Source: Nitrospirota bacterium (GTDB taxonomy: Bacteria; Nitrospirota; Thermodesulfovibrionia; Thermodesulfovibrionales; Dissulfurispiraceae). From it: 64,000 nucleotides of DNA. Under the pieces are notes generated by a model. It saw only the letters and a list, made by a program, of their open reading frames with translations, had not been told where the DNA came from and made no database searches. Below, piece after piece: positions 47,101 through 53,908 of this stretch. Numbering within the stretch: the first letter of the stretch is position 1; the number at the start of each line of letters is the position of its first letter. The stretch covers positions 248,001 to 312,000 of the forward strand of contig JBFMHE010000001.1 in assembly GCA_040752355.1 (NCBI GenBank). The letters run 5' to 3'. Position numbers and translations under genes: made by a program.

Positions 47101-50100
47101 GGGATATCTCCGGCAGCATAACAGCGACTCCGGCTGCCGCGGTCTATAATCAGCCGGTTCACATTGCATATGTTCTCAAAAATAACGGGAACAGCGCGAT
47201 CAGCGCGCTTCCCGTGAAGATCACGATTATCGATTCCGAGACTCAGACGGTCATGGACAGCGGTGAGGCACTTGTTGCTCTGCCGATGGGCGGTTCTCAG
47301 GCAGGCTCGATGAGCTTTGATACGCGGGGATATCGATTAAGAGGCTATACAGCAACGCTCAAAGTCATGCAAGAGGGGAGCGCAAAAACAGTCTCGACCA
47401 CCTCATTTGTAGTCAGGGATGCAACACCCCCTTCTATTTCCGTGCTGGCGCCTCTCGCTGACAGCTACTACAAAGCACGGTTTGATCTTGCCGCGCTCGT
47501 CACGGACGATGTCTCGGGCCTGGACAAGGTCGAGTATAGCGTCGATGGAGACGTATGGAAGCTTCTGCCAGCAGCAGATCGTGCGGCCGGGCGCTATTCG
47601 CTGCCCTGGACCCCTGCAAAGAGTGACGAAGGCGCCCATACCATAAGCTTCAGGGCAACAGATGCGTCGGGGAACAGTGCCGTTACCAGCGGGATACCTT
47701 TTCTCATTGATATCACTCCTCCGGCCATTTCCCTCTCCGGAGCAGAGCAGGGCAAGTACTACAGCAACGATGTAACACCTGTTTATAGCGCCTCGGATTC
47801 TCATCTCCTCACCGTAACCGGGATTCTTAATGGAGTCTCGTTTACGAGCGGGACAACAATCGTTGCTGAAGGCGGCTACGAGCTTGTGATTACGGCGACC
47901 GATAGAGCTGGGAATATGTCAAAGTATCCCTACACATTCATGATCGATAAAACCAAGCCCTCCGGCAGTATAGCACTCCAAGGCGCTCAGTTCGAACAAA
48001 ACGATTTGCTCATGGTTGCGGGGACGACTGTCTTTTCCCTCAGCGGCAAGGATGAGGGGAGCGCTATCTCAGGGCTTGCAAAGCTCGAATACAGAATCAA
48101 TGAGAGCCCCTGGAGCATCTATCACAATCCCTTTGTCCTTGCCGGTGTAAGCGACGGAGCGGTTCGGATCGACTACCGGGCGGTCGATCGGGCGAATAAT
48201 GTTGAGGATTTCCATACGCTCTCGGTTATTGCCGATACGGCCTCTCCGTTAACAACGCTCTCGGTCGGTGCTCCCCGGCATACTACGCAAACGGGTGAGC
48301 TATACGCCACAAAGAGCTCCGTGATAACCCTCTCGGCCTCCGACGCATCGAGCGGAGTGGCTAAAACGGAGTACCGGATCGACAACGGGGAATGGACAGT
48401 ATATGCGCCGTTCACCATCGCGCTCGAAGGAGCGCATACCCTTTCGTATCGCAGTATCGATAACCTCGGTGCCGTCGAAGAAACAAGGGAAGCGGTTATC
48501 GTTATCGACAACACCCCGCCGGTTACGGTGCTCACTGCCAGCGAACCGATCTACCGCGGCAGTGACGGGACCCTCTACGTACGCGGGAACACGATCTTTA
48601 CTCTTGCAGCAGCCGATACTCTTTCGGGAGCCGCGGGAGCAGAATACCGTATCGATGGGGGATCGTGGACTGCGTATGCGCCATTCACCCTGAGTAACGG
48701 AGGCCGCCATACTATCCATTACAGGAGCAGCGATAGTGTGGGGAATATCGAAATAGAGAATTCGCTCGATGTTGTGCTCGATGATACGCTGCCGGTATCA
48801 GTGCTCGGTATCGGGGCACCGCAGTATAGCGCAAACGGAGCCCTCTACATAAACGGCACGACGGCAATAACCATAACAGCAACGAGCAGCGGAAGCGGGA
48901 TAAAGAGCATCGAGTACCGTATCGACAGCGGCCCTTATGCTGCTTATACCGGGCCGGTTACGCTCGGTATCCACCCCGAAGGTGAACACACCGTCACCTA
49001 CTACGCTACCGATAATTTAGGTGCAAGAGAAATCGCACGGGATAAAACGGTTGTGCTCGATATGACGCCGCCCCAGACGACGATTACTGTTTCCGATCCT
49101 CTCGAAGGGAGCGGCAGCATCTCAACAAAGACACTCTTTACATTGCAAGCGACTGATGCGCGCTCGGGAGTAAAGGCACTTATGTATAACGTTGACGACG
49201 GGGCCTGGCAGCAGTATGCCGGGAGCTTCAGCCTCTCCGGTCAGAGCGCAGGCGTGCATACCATAGCCTACAAGGCGGTAGATAACGTGCACAACGCGGA
49301 GGCGCCGAAGACGATGACCGTTACCCTCAAGAGCGCTGAATTGGATGTCGAAAAAGACATCTCTACGGATACCGCTGTTCTCATTGGAGCATGGGAGGAT
49401 ACTCCCGGTGTCTGCAGAAAGAGACATGACCTCAGTGCCCTTGAGCAGATGCTCACCGCACACGGCATCAAATACCGGGCCGTTTCTACCCAGGATGAGT
49501 TTATAGAAGCTCTGCGCTCCGGAAGATATCCGGTTTATCTGCTTCTCGATCTGAAGGAGGGGCATATCAGCAGGGAGATAACAGAGGCGGTGCACTATGG
49601 GGATGGGTTGGTCTTCATAAAAACAAAACCCGATGCAGAGCACGCGCTCGATGCGCTCGGCGTCGCGTTCAAAGGACACAGCAGCCAGAGAGGACTGTCC
49701 ATCACGGTGAAACAGAGTCCGATAAGCGATGCAGGAGTCTTGCCGACGAATGCAGGCGGTAAAGTCATGAAAGCCGAAATTACCTCGTCTACCACGCACA
49801 GCCTCGGGGAAGTAATCGATAGGAAGCGGACCTATCCGGTCATTACTGCCAACCAGTACGGGAGAGGTAAAGTTGTTCTGTTCAGCTTCGATCTGATCAA
49901 CTGTCCCGACAAGGTGAGAGCCGGCGCTCTCCTGGCAAACGCACTCGGTTACGTTGTCCCTGAGGAGCGCCCGGTCAGGCCTCTCGAGAGCGTACCGGTT
50001 ATGATCGAGGTGGGGAGTGCACAGGGGCCTCTGAGTATAAAGGTCACGGAGCGCCTGCCGAACGACGCTGCTGCGGAGAGCGCCACCCCGCCACTGGTCC

Positions 50101-50582
50101 AGACGGAAGGAATGATCGTCTGGCAGCAGGCCATAGCTGACCATGAAAGAGCGCAGTTCGAGTATTTCCTTATCCTCCCCGATGCGAGGGGAACATTCAC
50201 TCCGATAACCGAGCTTGAGTATGAGGCGGGCGGCTCCTATAGCACGTACGGCACCTATCCTCTCCCGTTGACGGTGCAGCATACCTCTATAGAGTTACAG
50301 GATAAGATCATAACCGAGCTGATGGCGATGTATCCGGCCTCTCCCTCCGATGCTGCGAATCTGCATAGAGCGATTGATGTTATTTCTCGCCTTGACCGTG
50401 CTGCCGGGCTTCGCCACGAGATGGAAGTAAACATCGACAGACTGCTCTTGGCGGCAGATCTGCTGAAGGCCCTCTCGTTCGATGCCTCGAGCGTGCGGCT
50501 GAAAGTTGATGAGCTGCTGAAGGTATGGGAGGCGAAATGGTACCGCTCCAACGAGGAGTTATGCAGTGCGGATTGGCAGTGA
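32127..50582 (+). CDS. Giant multidomain exoprotein (6151 aa)
   Basis: An N-terminal hydrophobic segment (about 12-30) suggests export. Then come: a metallopeptidase-like region with HELLH (H164, E165, H168); an alpha-toroid of prenyltransferase/squalene-cyclase type with repeated QNADGGWG motifs (about 370-625); four CARDB domains (about 626-1075); four FlgD-like domains marked by SPNxDGxxD (at 1091, 2038, 2676, 2892); a TolB/PD40-type beta-propeller (about 1205-1550); a possible sugar-binding jelly roll (about 1705-1860); Ig-like domains; six Fn3 domains (about 3287-4270), one interrupted by an F5/8-type discoidin domain (about 3898-4036); a second propeller inside an Ig domain (about 4330-4602); another CARDB (from about 4662); OmpL47-like repeats (about 5275-5735); a ThuA/glutaminase-like domain (about 5738-5952) and a helical end. 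It is intact over 18 kb. The architecture suggests a surface or secreted adhesin with enzymatic ends, perhaps processed. Confidence 0.85.
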   Translation: MLGEFFRSVGRLKLLYCIMVVSLFLSLPKRSYPQDFTAQTLGDYGSITVMEVTGNYDALKPDGTLHNVPREIIAKEFFRTHKDEYDFLIIFSNFDFKMPEAEAEAFYLGVKNDTRGIGKPLFDYTQSTGSNGKLQGIVDMGYTAKLVMDPLNPGFEETLYILDHELLHRWGAYVKFRDANGAISTALLGRDGAHWSYLLDSYGSVLYGNQWQNNNDGSFTSTAARKYYSPLDLYLMGFTDKSQVPPMLLIESPHIDPTQLPKVGSTITGTPRYVTIDDIIAAEGERIPGVSESQQSFSAAFIFITTPGTYTGDELYGLETVRDGWQTRFSIVTDGRGLVQVAVKPKDDTPTNPGVIPPPANPRTLPPSINDGVTWLVNSQQADGSWMDLTQTRERDTAEVVFALRSFGAAEPSYTTGLQWLSGINPVNIDYLSRKIAALSVSGQDVGTLVSDLLSRQNADGGWGSGKAYMSNTPDTALALKTLAAVGYTDQSVISKTIDYLKTRQNADGGWGSDDGSSTIEVTANVLSAFSRYRNAYQLQDSIAPAIASIMQKQNPDGGFGNSPSTIYDSARAVLILKEFDAPGESTDKALAYILAHQSENGSWYESPYQTALAVNAVWKATVDPDLAIKNSDITFTPSTVTSLPATVTVTATIANTGRTDVPQATIVLYEGTPAQSSKAGEQTVAVAGQSTAVVTFPVTIRDGNEHWFFIALDPDNLVKESNEANNAALNIINPEATYDFEIHSSDVTVSQNPVDIYQNVAITSKITNRGTMNAYNVQVKYYLDEPGAPFEIATQTVQIPANTTISNEVIWKADKAGTDLPLIVLADPFDTFTELSEANNRATTSLTVNGSTDPNLAISYKDIVITPSPANDRGNAIISAVVKNNGFSAASNIAVSFYKGVPGADGILIGTRTILSLGPGESAAASVDWLNIQGSGERIIYVQVDPAHQITEVSEDDNDAFVTLAIRSLPDLAVSSNALVLTPATPKEGDSVSINVTVQNRGEQGAANVLLRMSEGGTVIGSQIISSIAGNSQAAVPFTYATAGKKGSHQITVVVDPDSAIMEQSKENNSASRSFGVQDANLWLTERYISPNGDGIKDNTQFSFRLDVAQTVQIVLIDEKGAAVRTFSGIDFENTTGGMITWDGLNDEGTVVDDGDYQIQVVDTNGRTLGSLLITVDTNRSPLAEAISTRYLLNSNLTCMLPQIYNSQWAWFPDESGILFRIYDPDQNAPEYPTGLYAMSPDGDDILRLIPAQWGWGGDPLYDYRLSDYALSPNGEKVILTVIKRSKKVWNDGSSQLWIVDRDGRNLTLLDSFDLSKEWRFLEDVAWSPDGEYVLYKATNPTELRIITSSGGGKAVIDANNEGNISFSFLRWSPEDRKVAYPFSFYDSEWYYSETVRIADITGSKTDIFMLNGSLTELEWLTSQKLLMREEHYQSNELWLIDASGAGNHRKLSDSATAFSVSPDKTRFVFIDATPQKWDMVLFDEETGGTVLHESRSFEWFESIRDLAWASDGTKLAFIDLAYEKIDDCHYNGYLVVIDLRTMEKRAFKVSDAEDTCIVPTSYHVYTMEGGSWKERGVLHYDSTYTTKELDLTRHLGATAGAYSIRIAQQGLDAAHIDYAALSINGRQYGPVQAKNLSSGEDILKKVTAKDNDVADAHNATIDFEWEHVPGGGRISLVLHAREEDLSKRKASPFRYPDTGYYPVQLEHSAPITVDGALTSEDGLPHPLFRTYSRPVTGHPPGYSYGYVKTDGSYLYGVLDFTSDNTVDSGRDWGSMEIATPHGSKTYVLNDVRQEYGKTSFTYTAAVNYQHKVYEFKIPLSEIGAEEGDTINVAFRAYGTAAGGGSADGIYYEGHLQWLSDNLSLIAQDTNGAFTLNSDSGGKSYLPVEGELRGVSPLGRYVNYEASIDPSSACSGRGYSDLWAMSSLLNLTADVRAAKEKSFVVLKGIAADLNFEGYKLEYADVKQPNSWNLISPPSDIPVVNGPLAAWVPPYEGTFYVKLTVWDKAGNTRSERKRVSWGLSSAITGIYKSLEQFSPNEDGIKDSFELHYRILEPVHLEFTIFDENSNLVRTLLRDYTVPAEDFIVWDGSDESGRIVPDGNYLVRIFDYEFFVEVDTTPPTLKLKISPFDQGTHTVELSGYAVDKELKQWVIEYGEGENPREWYEYASGDGLLVERDARGEAVLDPLKETRIQKFPEGLVERLVGKRFRISAEDFAGNRSTVVANLLEEKIALLQWDDMPVLASPVLPAAKARPGLHNIKGLETVGLPLSSMTMEYWNGAQWQEAASIMDPQSGIVVLQWDTSSLDIEDIGAIRIKAVDQIGNAYYSSTLVTESIFGISSTCNAEAVASNSLFEDITSLRLSVQSKQDSRYAEWTDYKIYDIAAGSAVPKGLFFLPLPLTTNGMEYGIRMTGIGVGGTVYVSSTAQYPPLCLNVTLNVEYAETECGTLSNKAKLSTKIEGQSLKGDVALKTLEYSLVKPDGRQLLRRFDIPKEGMGSIVIDTASLAEGAYTVEAAVKYTDLAEGSTLEQPAEKTLVVDHTLPNAQITYPGKNLMICPVRISDPKGDWYGIPVEGIATDNGDMDRYELYYSIGENPDVWVPAITRLNGKDIPVSGNKPIKGQLGLWDISALRGTSYSLHLKVIDSAGNVSCAPASFSMDTLVEIPLLSNDKYLFSPNSDGMLDDVATTYRIEEYTTVDIEAFKALRQADGSYLLDAAPIKTMAAGLPHLGGQGSLLWDGNDGSGVPVPDGVYGIAVLAKDSCGNTAMKWAAAEVDTTAPTTVISHPLPSDPLGTIVEVKGTASDLHFKNYVVEIGQGDAPEAWSTVSSSTPIPVVNNMLGTWNTFGLDGRWTIRLTAYDTVGNKNETKTTVDLGARKTLIKDLGVAPRLFSPNSDGRLDTTAVAYELTDACQVQIEILDSAGVVRKTYTGTTPSAGRYTYSWDGRDSTGTAMVPDGSYTVKFTAALSSNPPIAQTESVTVSVDTTMPTVDMKQPVSEAYFKSDIAVNGTIADTNILEYAVSYSGGSSAALLDQASQSREGYTFGLLSELAEGNYLLTVKAKDLAENTNEKNIAFVIDRTPPKVTLDTPKGGEYHGSDKGIITVTGAIVEQNLEMYALRYGAGDVPAQWIDLLSGAAVPSNPQLYSWKVGKNDGIPDGAYTVQLSAKDKAGSTGEARAKIIVDNTLPEAAITSLKDGEYVRSAIEVRGSASDTNLDTYTLEVSEGVCSAAFKWITIKASTASVKDGILATWQTLPPDGAYCLRLTVLDKVGNKAETSAGIKVDTHPPAAPVLSGKIESKSNARLEWTPNGESDLGGYALYRNGQKVTASVIKESTYFDQNLAEGEYSYIVTAIDRAGNESAHSNEIKLKVDMTGPDARVRAPQNGAKISGLVDIKGTAYSPDDFKQYRVYIGRETNPSEWGLIRTSPLAVAYGSLAQWDTLGLSEDIYSIKLEAEDLTGNTTVHHITVAIDNAPPSAPLLISAVPNGSEIALTWNANTESDLAGYLLYRNDQLANVSGIVVGDLKAYLIAATSYLNKALPDGKHKYYLVAVDQAGNMSEQSNALEVTIDTRPPHATIVEPLNASKFQGKVLVKAESPDTDIASVAFQFKRAQDSAWTNLGTPVLQLPYALTMDPLSLGMIYGDYHLRAIATDQGGKTDPSPAFITVTFTDLTPPDAPIDLKALTSGVDVTLTWSMTSEADAKGYYLYRISEGSKVKINSAMISEKTFKDNGLPDGTYTYEVTAADTYNNESKPSNAASAKIYAPLLTQPYTPASQKTIPLAGSGAGPYNSVEFFDDNGSGTVSVGSTITDGQGNFTFNAVLALGLNKLTARATDNAGNTSRTSEIVAVVYNEPPTPPTGLTAAAQDYTVSLTWDTHPEADVVGYNLYRNDERINQPVPVYSGTADASSYYSYPSNAFDGDPYTYWASRYGYGTFNPAWWEIALPAPELISHISILWGSRTDSQGNEMLYAGKDFEIQVWTGYNWITQAKVTGNTAKDTGFDFSPSYRTDRIRIYVTDTTDSQYSKQVRISEVGLIKENPIAAVSYHDSNLRDDNYTYTLTAVDYYGLESSPSQSATAAVGDVVPPAAPLGLTAAAVGSAINLTWTADAEPEVVGFNIYRNTGQGWMKINASPVAATIYSDTGLPNGTYMYRVTALDAVLNESAPSNDASATVSTIPPQTPTHLTVALVPEGSALDLAWRYTGEPVSGFALYRSTTAGGPYSRVFNAPDGTVSHRDTGLTNRVPYYYVVAAIDALGNQSGYSNEVMDIPADTISAAPPKLFYPTMPGIPVVRYTDRTAVAGKAEPGMTVELFQNGVSAGTTAAAATDIASLEIPLDRDAYDFALSPDGQLLVQVKNDSLWLQNLSTGETRQIVRDGYGPVWSPEGRKLAYRFTDEQWNERIGIYDFSTGKIIPLTDDHNVYERKPSWSFDGMTVAFISTRSGSDDVWIKDLATGAVSQITENKHVDNAKLSPDGTKLAYFIGGVLTAIDIANGSSVQIDDNADAYSLEWSPDSTKLAFVSYRNGRSDIFITDTAGQSQTQLSYINTDTFNPLWSPDGQRILYATWDSRGPMLWTAAAEGQGQDHMLKQLVQSIDMLFWPQSGDIAHADNGVMTAIRPAGHFIFSEVVLSRGENTFYAVAIDDSGNASQPSGTISVTLDTALMPDLEISLDDIFIYPPYPNKGEEVAAYVSVWNRGGIAVADAALDLYLLEPAGTMDLLTTTTIASIAPGAAEVVHLPWSADRIGTYTIIAMADPGGALRESNEENNLAMKAVSVMSSEGIVMTLKTDADSYQTNADATISVTLGNSGREVDGTLMLTIEDDSGVPLAQLNPVGVSLPYAATRDIGFVWNTGVTYSGHYRGVARLSNGSGILAESTASFTISPDLTVTAAVTTDKAEYGAQEKVAVHVDLKNIGSNYVIQELTARLTIARNDALIVFSEETVLRNLMPQTTNELNAQWDTGLSVPGAYSASVEAVIDNRIVATGTTLFMVGQSGDISGSITATPAAAVYNQPVHIAYVLKNNGNSAISALPVKITIIDSETQTVMDSGEALVALPMGGSQAGSMSFDTRGYRLRGYTATLKVMQEGSAKTVSTTSFVVRDATPPSISVLAPLADSYYKARFDLAALVTDDVSGLDKVEYSVDGDVWKLLPAADRAAGRYSLPWTPAKSDEGAHTISFRATDASGNSAVTSGIPFLIDITPPAISLSGAEQGKYYSNDVTPVYSASDSHLLTVTGILNGVSFTSGTTIVAEGGYELVITATDRAGNMSKYPYTFMIDKTKPSGSIALQGAQFEQNDLLMVAGTTVFSLSGKDEGSAISGLAKLEYRINESPWSIYHNPFVLAGVSDGAVRIDYRAVDRANNVEDFHTLSVIADTASPLTTLSVGAPRHTTQTGELYATKSSVITLSASDASSGVAKTEYRIDNGEWTVYAPFTIALEGAHTLSYRSIDNLGAVEETREAVIVIDNTPPVTVLTASEPIYRGSDGTLYVRGNTIFTLAAADTLSGAAGAEYRIDGGSWTAYAPFTLSNGGRHTIHYRSSDSVGNIEIENSLDVVLDDTLPVSVLGIGAPQYSANGALYINGTTAITITATSSGSGIKSIEYRIDSGPYAAYTGPVTLGIHPEGEHTVTYYATDNLGAREIARDKTVVLDMTPPQTTITVSDPLEGSGSISTKTLFTLQATDARSGVKALMYNVDDGAWQQYAGSFSLSGQSAGVHTIAYKAVDNVHNAEAPKTMTVTLKSAELDVEKDISTDTAVLIGAWEDTPGVCRKRHDLSALEQMLTAHGIKYRAVSTQDEFIEALRSGRYPVYLLLDLKEGHISREITEAVHYGDGLVFIKTKPDAEHALDALGVAFKGHSSQRGLSITVKQSPISDAGVLPTNAGGKVMKAEITSSTTHSLGEVIDRKRTYPVITANQYGRGKVVLFSFDLINCPDKVRAGALLANALGYVVPEERPVRPLESVPVMIEVGSAQGPLSIKVTERLPNDAAAESATPPLVQTEGMIVWQQAIADHERAQFEYFLILPDARGTFTPITELEYEAGGSYSTYGTYPLPLTVQHTSIELQDKIITELMAMYPASPSDAANLHRAIDVISRLDRAAGLRHEMEVNIDRLLLAADLLKALSFDASSVRLKVDELLKVWEAKWYRSNEELCSADWQ

Positions 50583-51030
50583 AGACGACTGTACATAGAG
50601 CGGCCATTCAGTGCGGGAAAGAAGAGGGAGATAACCGTAAAGCTCTGATGCACTGAACCGTTCTGACAGAGGCGATCAGCTCCATGTTGCTCGAACATTC
50701 AGGGCGGCATATAATTTTATAGAGGGTGTATTCGCGATTCCGGGGGAGGTCGTTGTGGCGATATGCCGTCAGGCCCTCTCTCGTCAGGAAGGCCATCCTT
50801 GTGTCCGACGCTCCGTCCTTGCATATTCCGGGAAGACCTGTCCTGATCCTTTCCGCGCGTTGCGGTCTTCCTCCTGTACGCTGCACTCGATAACCATCTG
50901 GACCTGCTGTCGGGCCTCTGAACCGTAGCGATCATGAGATAACTAATGATGCGACGTTTCATCAGCGCAGCAGCGATTATGGTTTTCTTTACCCGCAGCG
51001 CAGGAGATATGCTGCGCTGCGTTGACGGCC
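50583..51030. other. Intergenic region without a supported gene
   Basis: About 450 bases between the giant gene and the nuo promoter. An AT-rich patch (about 50708-50722) resembles promoter DNA but has no clear partner box. Open frames exist on the reverse strand (for example 50608-50886) but have no ribosome site and no recognisable product. No clear terminator hairpin was found for the giant gene. Confidence 0.5.
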
Positions 51031-51058
51031 TTGACATTACCGGGGGGCGTGCTAAGGT
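51031..51058 (+). promoter_or_regulatory. Possible promoter of the nuo operon
   Basis: A perfect TTGACA (51031-51036) with TAAGGT (51053-51058) 16 bases later, a weak -10. It would start transcription about 15 bases before nuoA, just upstream of its GGGGAGGAG ribosome site. Confidence 0.4.
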
Positions 51059-51080
51059 AAGAGTAGGGGAGGAGTACGGC

Positions 51081-51500
51081 ATGAATGCTTTCGAATCCTA
51101 CGCGGCTCCCCTCTGGCCCCTGGCAGTCTACTTCCTCGCCGTCGTCGCCCTCGTCGTCTTCATGCTGACCTTCTCGTATCTTCTGGGGCAGAGGCATACG
51201 GAGAGACGTACCGGTCAACCCTATGAATCGGGCGTGCCCGTAACCGGCTCCGCACGGCTGCGCATCGATATCAAATATTATCTGCTCGCCATATTCTTCG
51301 TTATCTTCGATATCGAAGCGGCGTTCCTCTTCGCCTGGGCTGTCGCGGTCCGCGAAGCGGGCTGGGCGGGATACGCAGAGGTCGTGATCTTCATCGCGGT
51401 CCTGCTCGCCGCGCTCGTCTATCTCTGGAGAGACGGTGCGCTCGACTGGGGAATGCCCTGGCGCAGGCATTATCGGGGCAGATCGCGAGAGGCGGGGTGA
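51081..51500 (+). CDS. nuoA: NADH-quinone oxidoreductase subunit A
   Basis: The 139-aa membrane subunit of complex I has three helices (about 10-35, 68-90, 98-118) and the family motifs YESGVPVTGSARLRIDIKYYLLAIFFVIFDIEAAFLF. ATG 51081 is chosen because GGGGAGGAG lies 5-13 bases upstream and it gives the family N-terminus; the frame is open further upstream. First gene of the nuo operon, 6 bases before nuoB. Confidence 0.96.
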   Translation: MNAFESYAAPLWPLAVYFLAVVALVVFMLTFSYLLGQRHTERRTGQPYESGVPVTGSARLRIDIKYYLLAIFFVIFDIEAAFLFAWAVAVREAGWAGYAEVVIFIAVLLAALVYLWRDGALDWGMPWRRHYRGRSREAG

Positions 51501-51506
51501 GCTGAG

Positions 51507-52139
51507 ATGGAATGGTCACTGCAGAGCGCAAACGCAGCGACGGCGGACGAGACCGCTCCCGCGCCGGCAGCTACCCGCAGGAGCGTGGCGCTCGCAAAGC
51601 TCCAGGACCTCCTGTCCTGGGGACGGAAGAACTCGCTCTGGCCCTTTAACTTCGGCCTCTCCTGCTGTTACATCGAGCTGGCCTCGAGCCTCACGAGCAA
51701 GTTCGATATCGCCCGCTTCGGCGCCGAGGTGCTCCGGAGCACGCCCCGCGAGGCGGATGTGATGGTCGTCGCCGGCACGGTGTTTATCAAAGCGGCGCCC
51801 ATGGTAAAGCGCCTCTATGAGCAGATGATGGAGCCGCGCTGGGTCATCTCGATGGGCTCGTGCGCGAACTCCGGCGGCATGTACGATGTGTACAGCGTGG
51901 TCCAGGGGGTCGACTCGTTCCTCCCGGTCGATGTCTATGTCCAGGGATGCCCGCCGCGCCCCGAGACGCTCATGGAGGGACTCCTGCTGCTCCGGGACCT
52001 CGTCGGCAGGGAGCGGCGGCCTCTGAGCTGGGCGGTCGGTCCGCAGCAGGTCGAGAAGCCGGTAATGCCGATCATGCGGGACCTCAAGCGTTCCGGGAGA
52101 CGGCGGGTTACGGAGCTGCTCCCCCCGGACGAGATATGA
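51507..52139 (+). CDS. nuoB: NADH-quinone oxidoreductase subunit B
   Basis: The 210-aa subunit holds the terminal N2 [4Fe-4S] cluster that passes electrons to quinone. Its ligands are visible as adjacent C53-C54 in [10 protein letters not shown]119 in MGSCANSGG and C148 in QGCPPRPE. The C-terminal 40 residues are a charged extension. The stop overlaps the nuoC-D start by 4 bases. Confidence 0.97.
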   Translation: MEWSLQSANAATADETAPAPAATRRSVALAKLQDLLSWGRKNSLWPFNFGLSCCYIELASSLTSKFDIARFGAEVLRSTPREADVMVVAGTVFIKAAPMVKRLYEQMMEPRWVISMGSCANSGGMYDVYSVVQGVDSFLPVDVYVQGCPPRPETLMEGLLLLRDLVGRERRPLSWAVGPQQVEKPVMPIMRDLKRSGRRRVTELLPPDEI

Positions 52140-53908
52140 CGACCATCGGCGCCAGCGTACAAACGCCAAACAGCACGATCATCCGGGAGCTGCAGAGCGC
52201 CTTCGGCGATGCCGCAGTCGTGCCGCAGGCTACCCGTGACGATATCCCTACCGTCTGGACGACGAGGGAGAATATAGGCGCTATCCTGAGACACCTCAAG
52301 ACGGACATCGAAAGGCCGTATACGATGCTCTACGATCTCACCGCAATCGACGAGCGGGTGCGCGGACACAGGGAGGGCCAGCCGGACAGCGACTTCACGG
52401 TCGTCTATCACCTCCTTTCCTTCGACCGGAACGAAGATGTGAGGATCAAGGTTCCGCTGAGAGGCGAGCACCCCCCCATGCCCTCGGTAACCGGCATCTG
52501 GCGCTGCGCGGACTGGTACGAGTGCGAGGTCTGGGACATGTTCGGCGTCCCCTTCGAAGGGCATCCTCATCTGAGGAGAATCCTGATGCCGCCCACCTGG
52601 AAGGGGCACCCCCTGCGTAAAGAGCATCCCGCTCGCCGCACCGAGCTGGGCAGGTTCAGGCTGCCCGAGGAAGAGGATATCAGGGAAGAGGAGGCGATGG
52701 TATTCCGTCCGGAGCAGTGGGGGCTCCCTTCCCGCAAAGACGGCACGGACTACATGTTCCTCAATCTCGGCCCTCACCACACCGGCACGCACGGCGTGCT
52801 CCGGATCGTCCTCGATCTCGACGGGGAAGAGATCGTCGAGACGATATTCGACATCGGCTTTCACCACCGCGCAGCAGAGAAGACCGGGGAGCGGCAGACG
52901 TGGCACGCCTATATTCCCTATACCGACAGGATCGACTACCTTTCCGGCGTGCTGAACGAATTCCCCTACGTCCTTGCCGTCGAACAGCTCGCCGGCATAG
53001 AGGCGCCCGACAGGGCAAAGGTGATCCGCATCATGCTCGCCGAGCTGTATCGCATCGCGAGCCACCTCGTATGGTACGGCACCTTTGCCGGGGACCTGGG
53101 ACAGCTCTCGCCGGTCTTTTTCACCTTTAACGACCGGGAGCGCTTCTACGCCGTCGCCGAAGCGATCTGCGGATTCCGGCTCCACCCCGGCTGGTTCCGC
53201 ATCGGCGGCGTGGCTGCCGATCTCCCGAAGGGGTGGGATGCGCTGGTGCGCGACTTCCTCGCCTATATGCCGAAGCGCCTTAAAGAGTACGACCGTCTCA
53301 TACTGCAGAACGGCATTGTCAAGGCGCGCACGAAGGGCGTCGGCGTATTGACCCGTGACGAGGCGATCGAGTGGGGAGTGACCGGGCCCAACCTGCGCGC
53401 CTGCGGGTTCGCGTGGGACTTCCGCAAGAGTCGTCCCTATTCGGGATACGAGCAGTTCGAGTTCGACATCCCCACGGCAGCGCGCGGCGACTCGTACGAC
53501 CGCGCGGTGGTGCGCGTCGAGGAGATGCGGCAGAGCCTGCGCATTGTCGAGCAGTGCCTCGATGCCATGCCTGCCGGACCTTACAAGTCAGACCACCCGC
53601 TGGCGACGCCGCCGAGGAAAGAGCGGACGATGTACGATATCGAGACGCTCATCGCCCACTTTCTGAATGTGAGCTGGGGGCCGGTGGTCCCTCCCGGCGA
53701 GGCGGCCTTCGGCATCGAGTCGGCAAAGGGGAACACTACCTGCTATCTCGTCAGCGACGGCGCTGCGCAGTCCTACCGCACCCGCATCCGCACCCCTTCG
53801 TTCCCGCACCTCCAGGCGGTCCCGGAGATGACACGCGGACTGAATATATCGGATCTCATCGCGATCCTGGGAAGTATCGATTTCATCATGGGAGATGTCG
53901 ATAGATGA
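52136..53908 (+). CDS. nuoCD: NADH-quinone oxidoreductase fused subunits C and D
   Basis: The 590-aa protein joins NuoC (about 1-190, with [26 protein letters not shown]) and NuoD (about 200-590, with [50 protein letters not shown] and the [14 protein letters not shown] and [18 protein letters not shown] ends). The two parts form much of the quinone-site arm; the fusion is known from E. coli and others. ATG 52136 overlaps the nuoB stop. An AT-rich element follows before nuoE. Confidence 0.97.
   Translation: MTTIGASVQTPNSTIIRELQSAFGDAAVVPQATRDDIPTVWTTRENIGAILRHLKTDIERPYTMLYDLTAIDERVRGHREGQPDSDFTVVYHLLSFDRNEDVRIKVPLRGEHPPMPSVTGIWRCADWYECEVWDMFGVPFEGHPHLRRILMPPTWKGHPLRKEHPARRTELGRFRLPEEEDIREEEAMVFRPEQWGLPSRKDGTDYMFLNLGPHHTGTHGVLRIVLDLDGEEIVETIFDIGFHHRAAEKTGERQTWHAYIPYTDRIDYLSGVLNEFPYVLAVEQLAGIEAPDRAKVIRIMLAELYRIASHLVWYGTFAGDLGQLSPVFFTFNDRERFYAVAEAICGFRLHPGWFRIGGVAADLPKGWDALVRDFLAYMPKRLKEYDRLILQNGIVKARTKGVGVLTRDEAIEWGVTGPNLRACGFAWDFRKSRPYSGYEQFEFDIPTAARGDSYDRAVVRVEEMRQSLRIVEQCLDAMPAGPYKSDHPLATPPRKERTMYDIETLIAHFLNVSWGPVVPPGEAAFGIESAKGNTTCYLVSDGAAQSYRTRIRTPSFPHLQAVPEMTRGLNISDLIAILGSIDFIMGDVDR

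Noticed and set aside
50608-50886. Reverse-strand 92-aa frame in the gap before nuoA
   Set aside because: It has no ribosome site, no known motif and partly overlaps another random frame; insufficient support.
50946-51080. Longer nuoA start at 50946
   Set aside because: The extra 45 residues match nothing in NuoA, and a strong ribosome site and promoter lie in front of ATG 51081.
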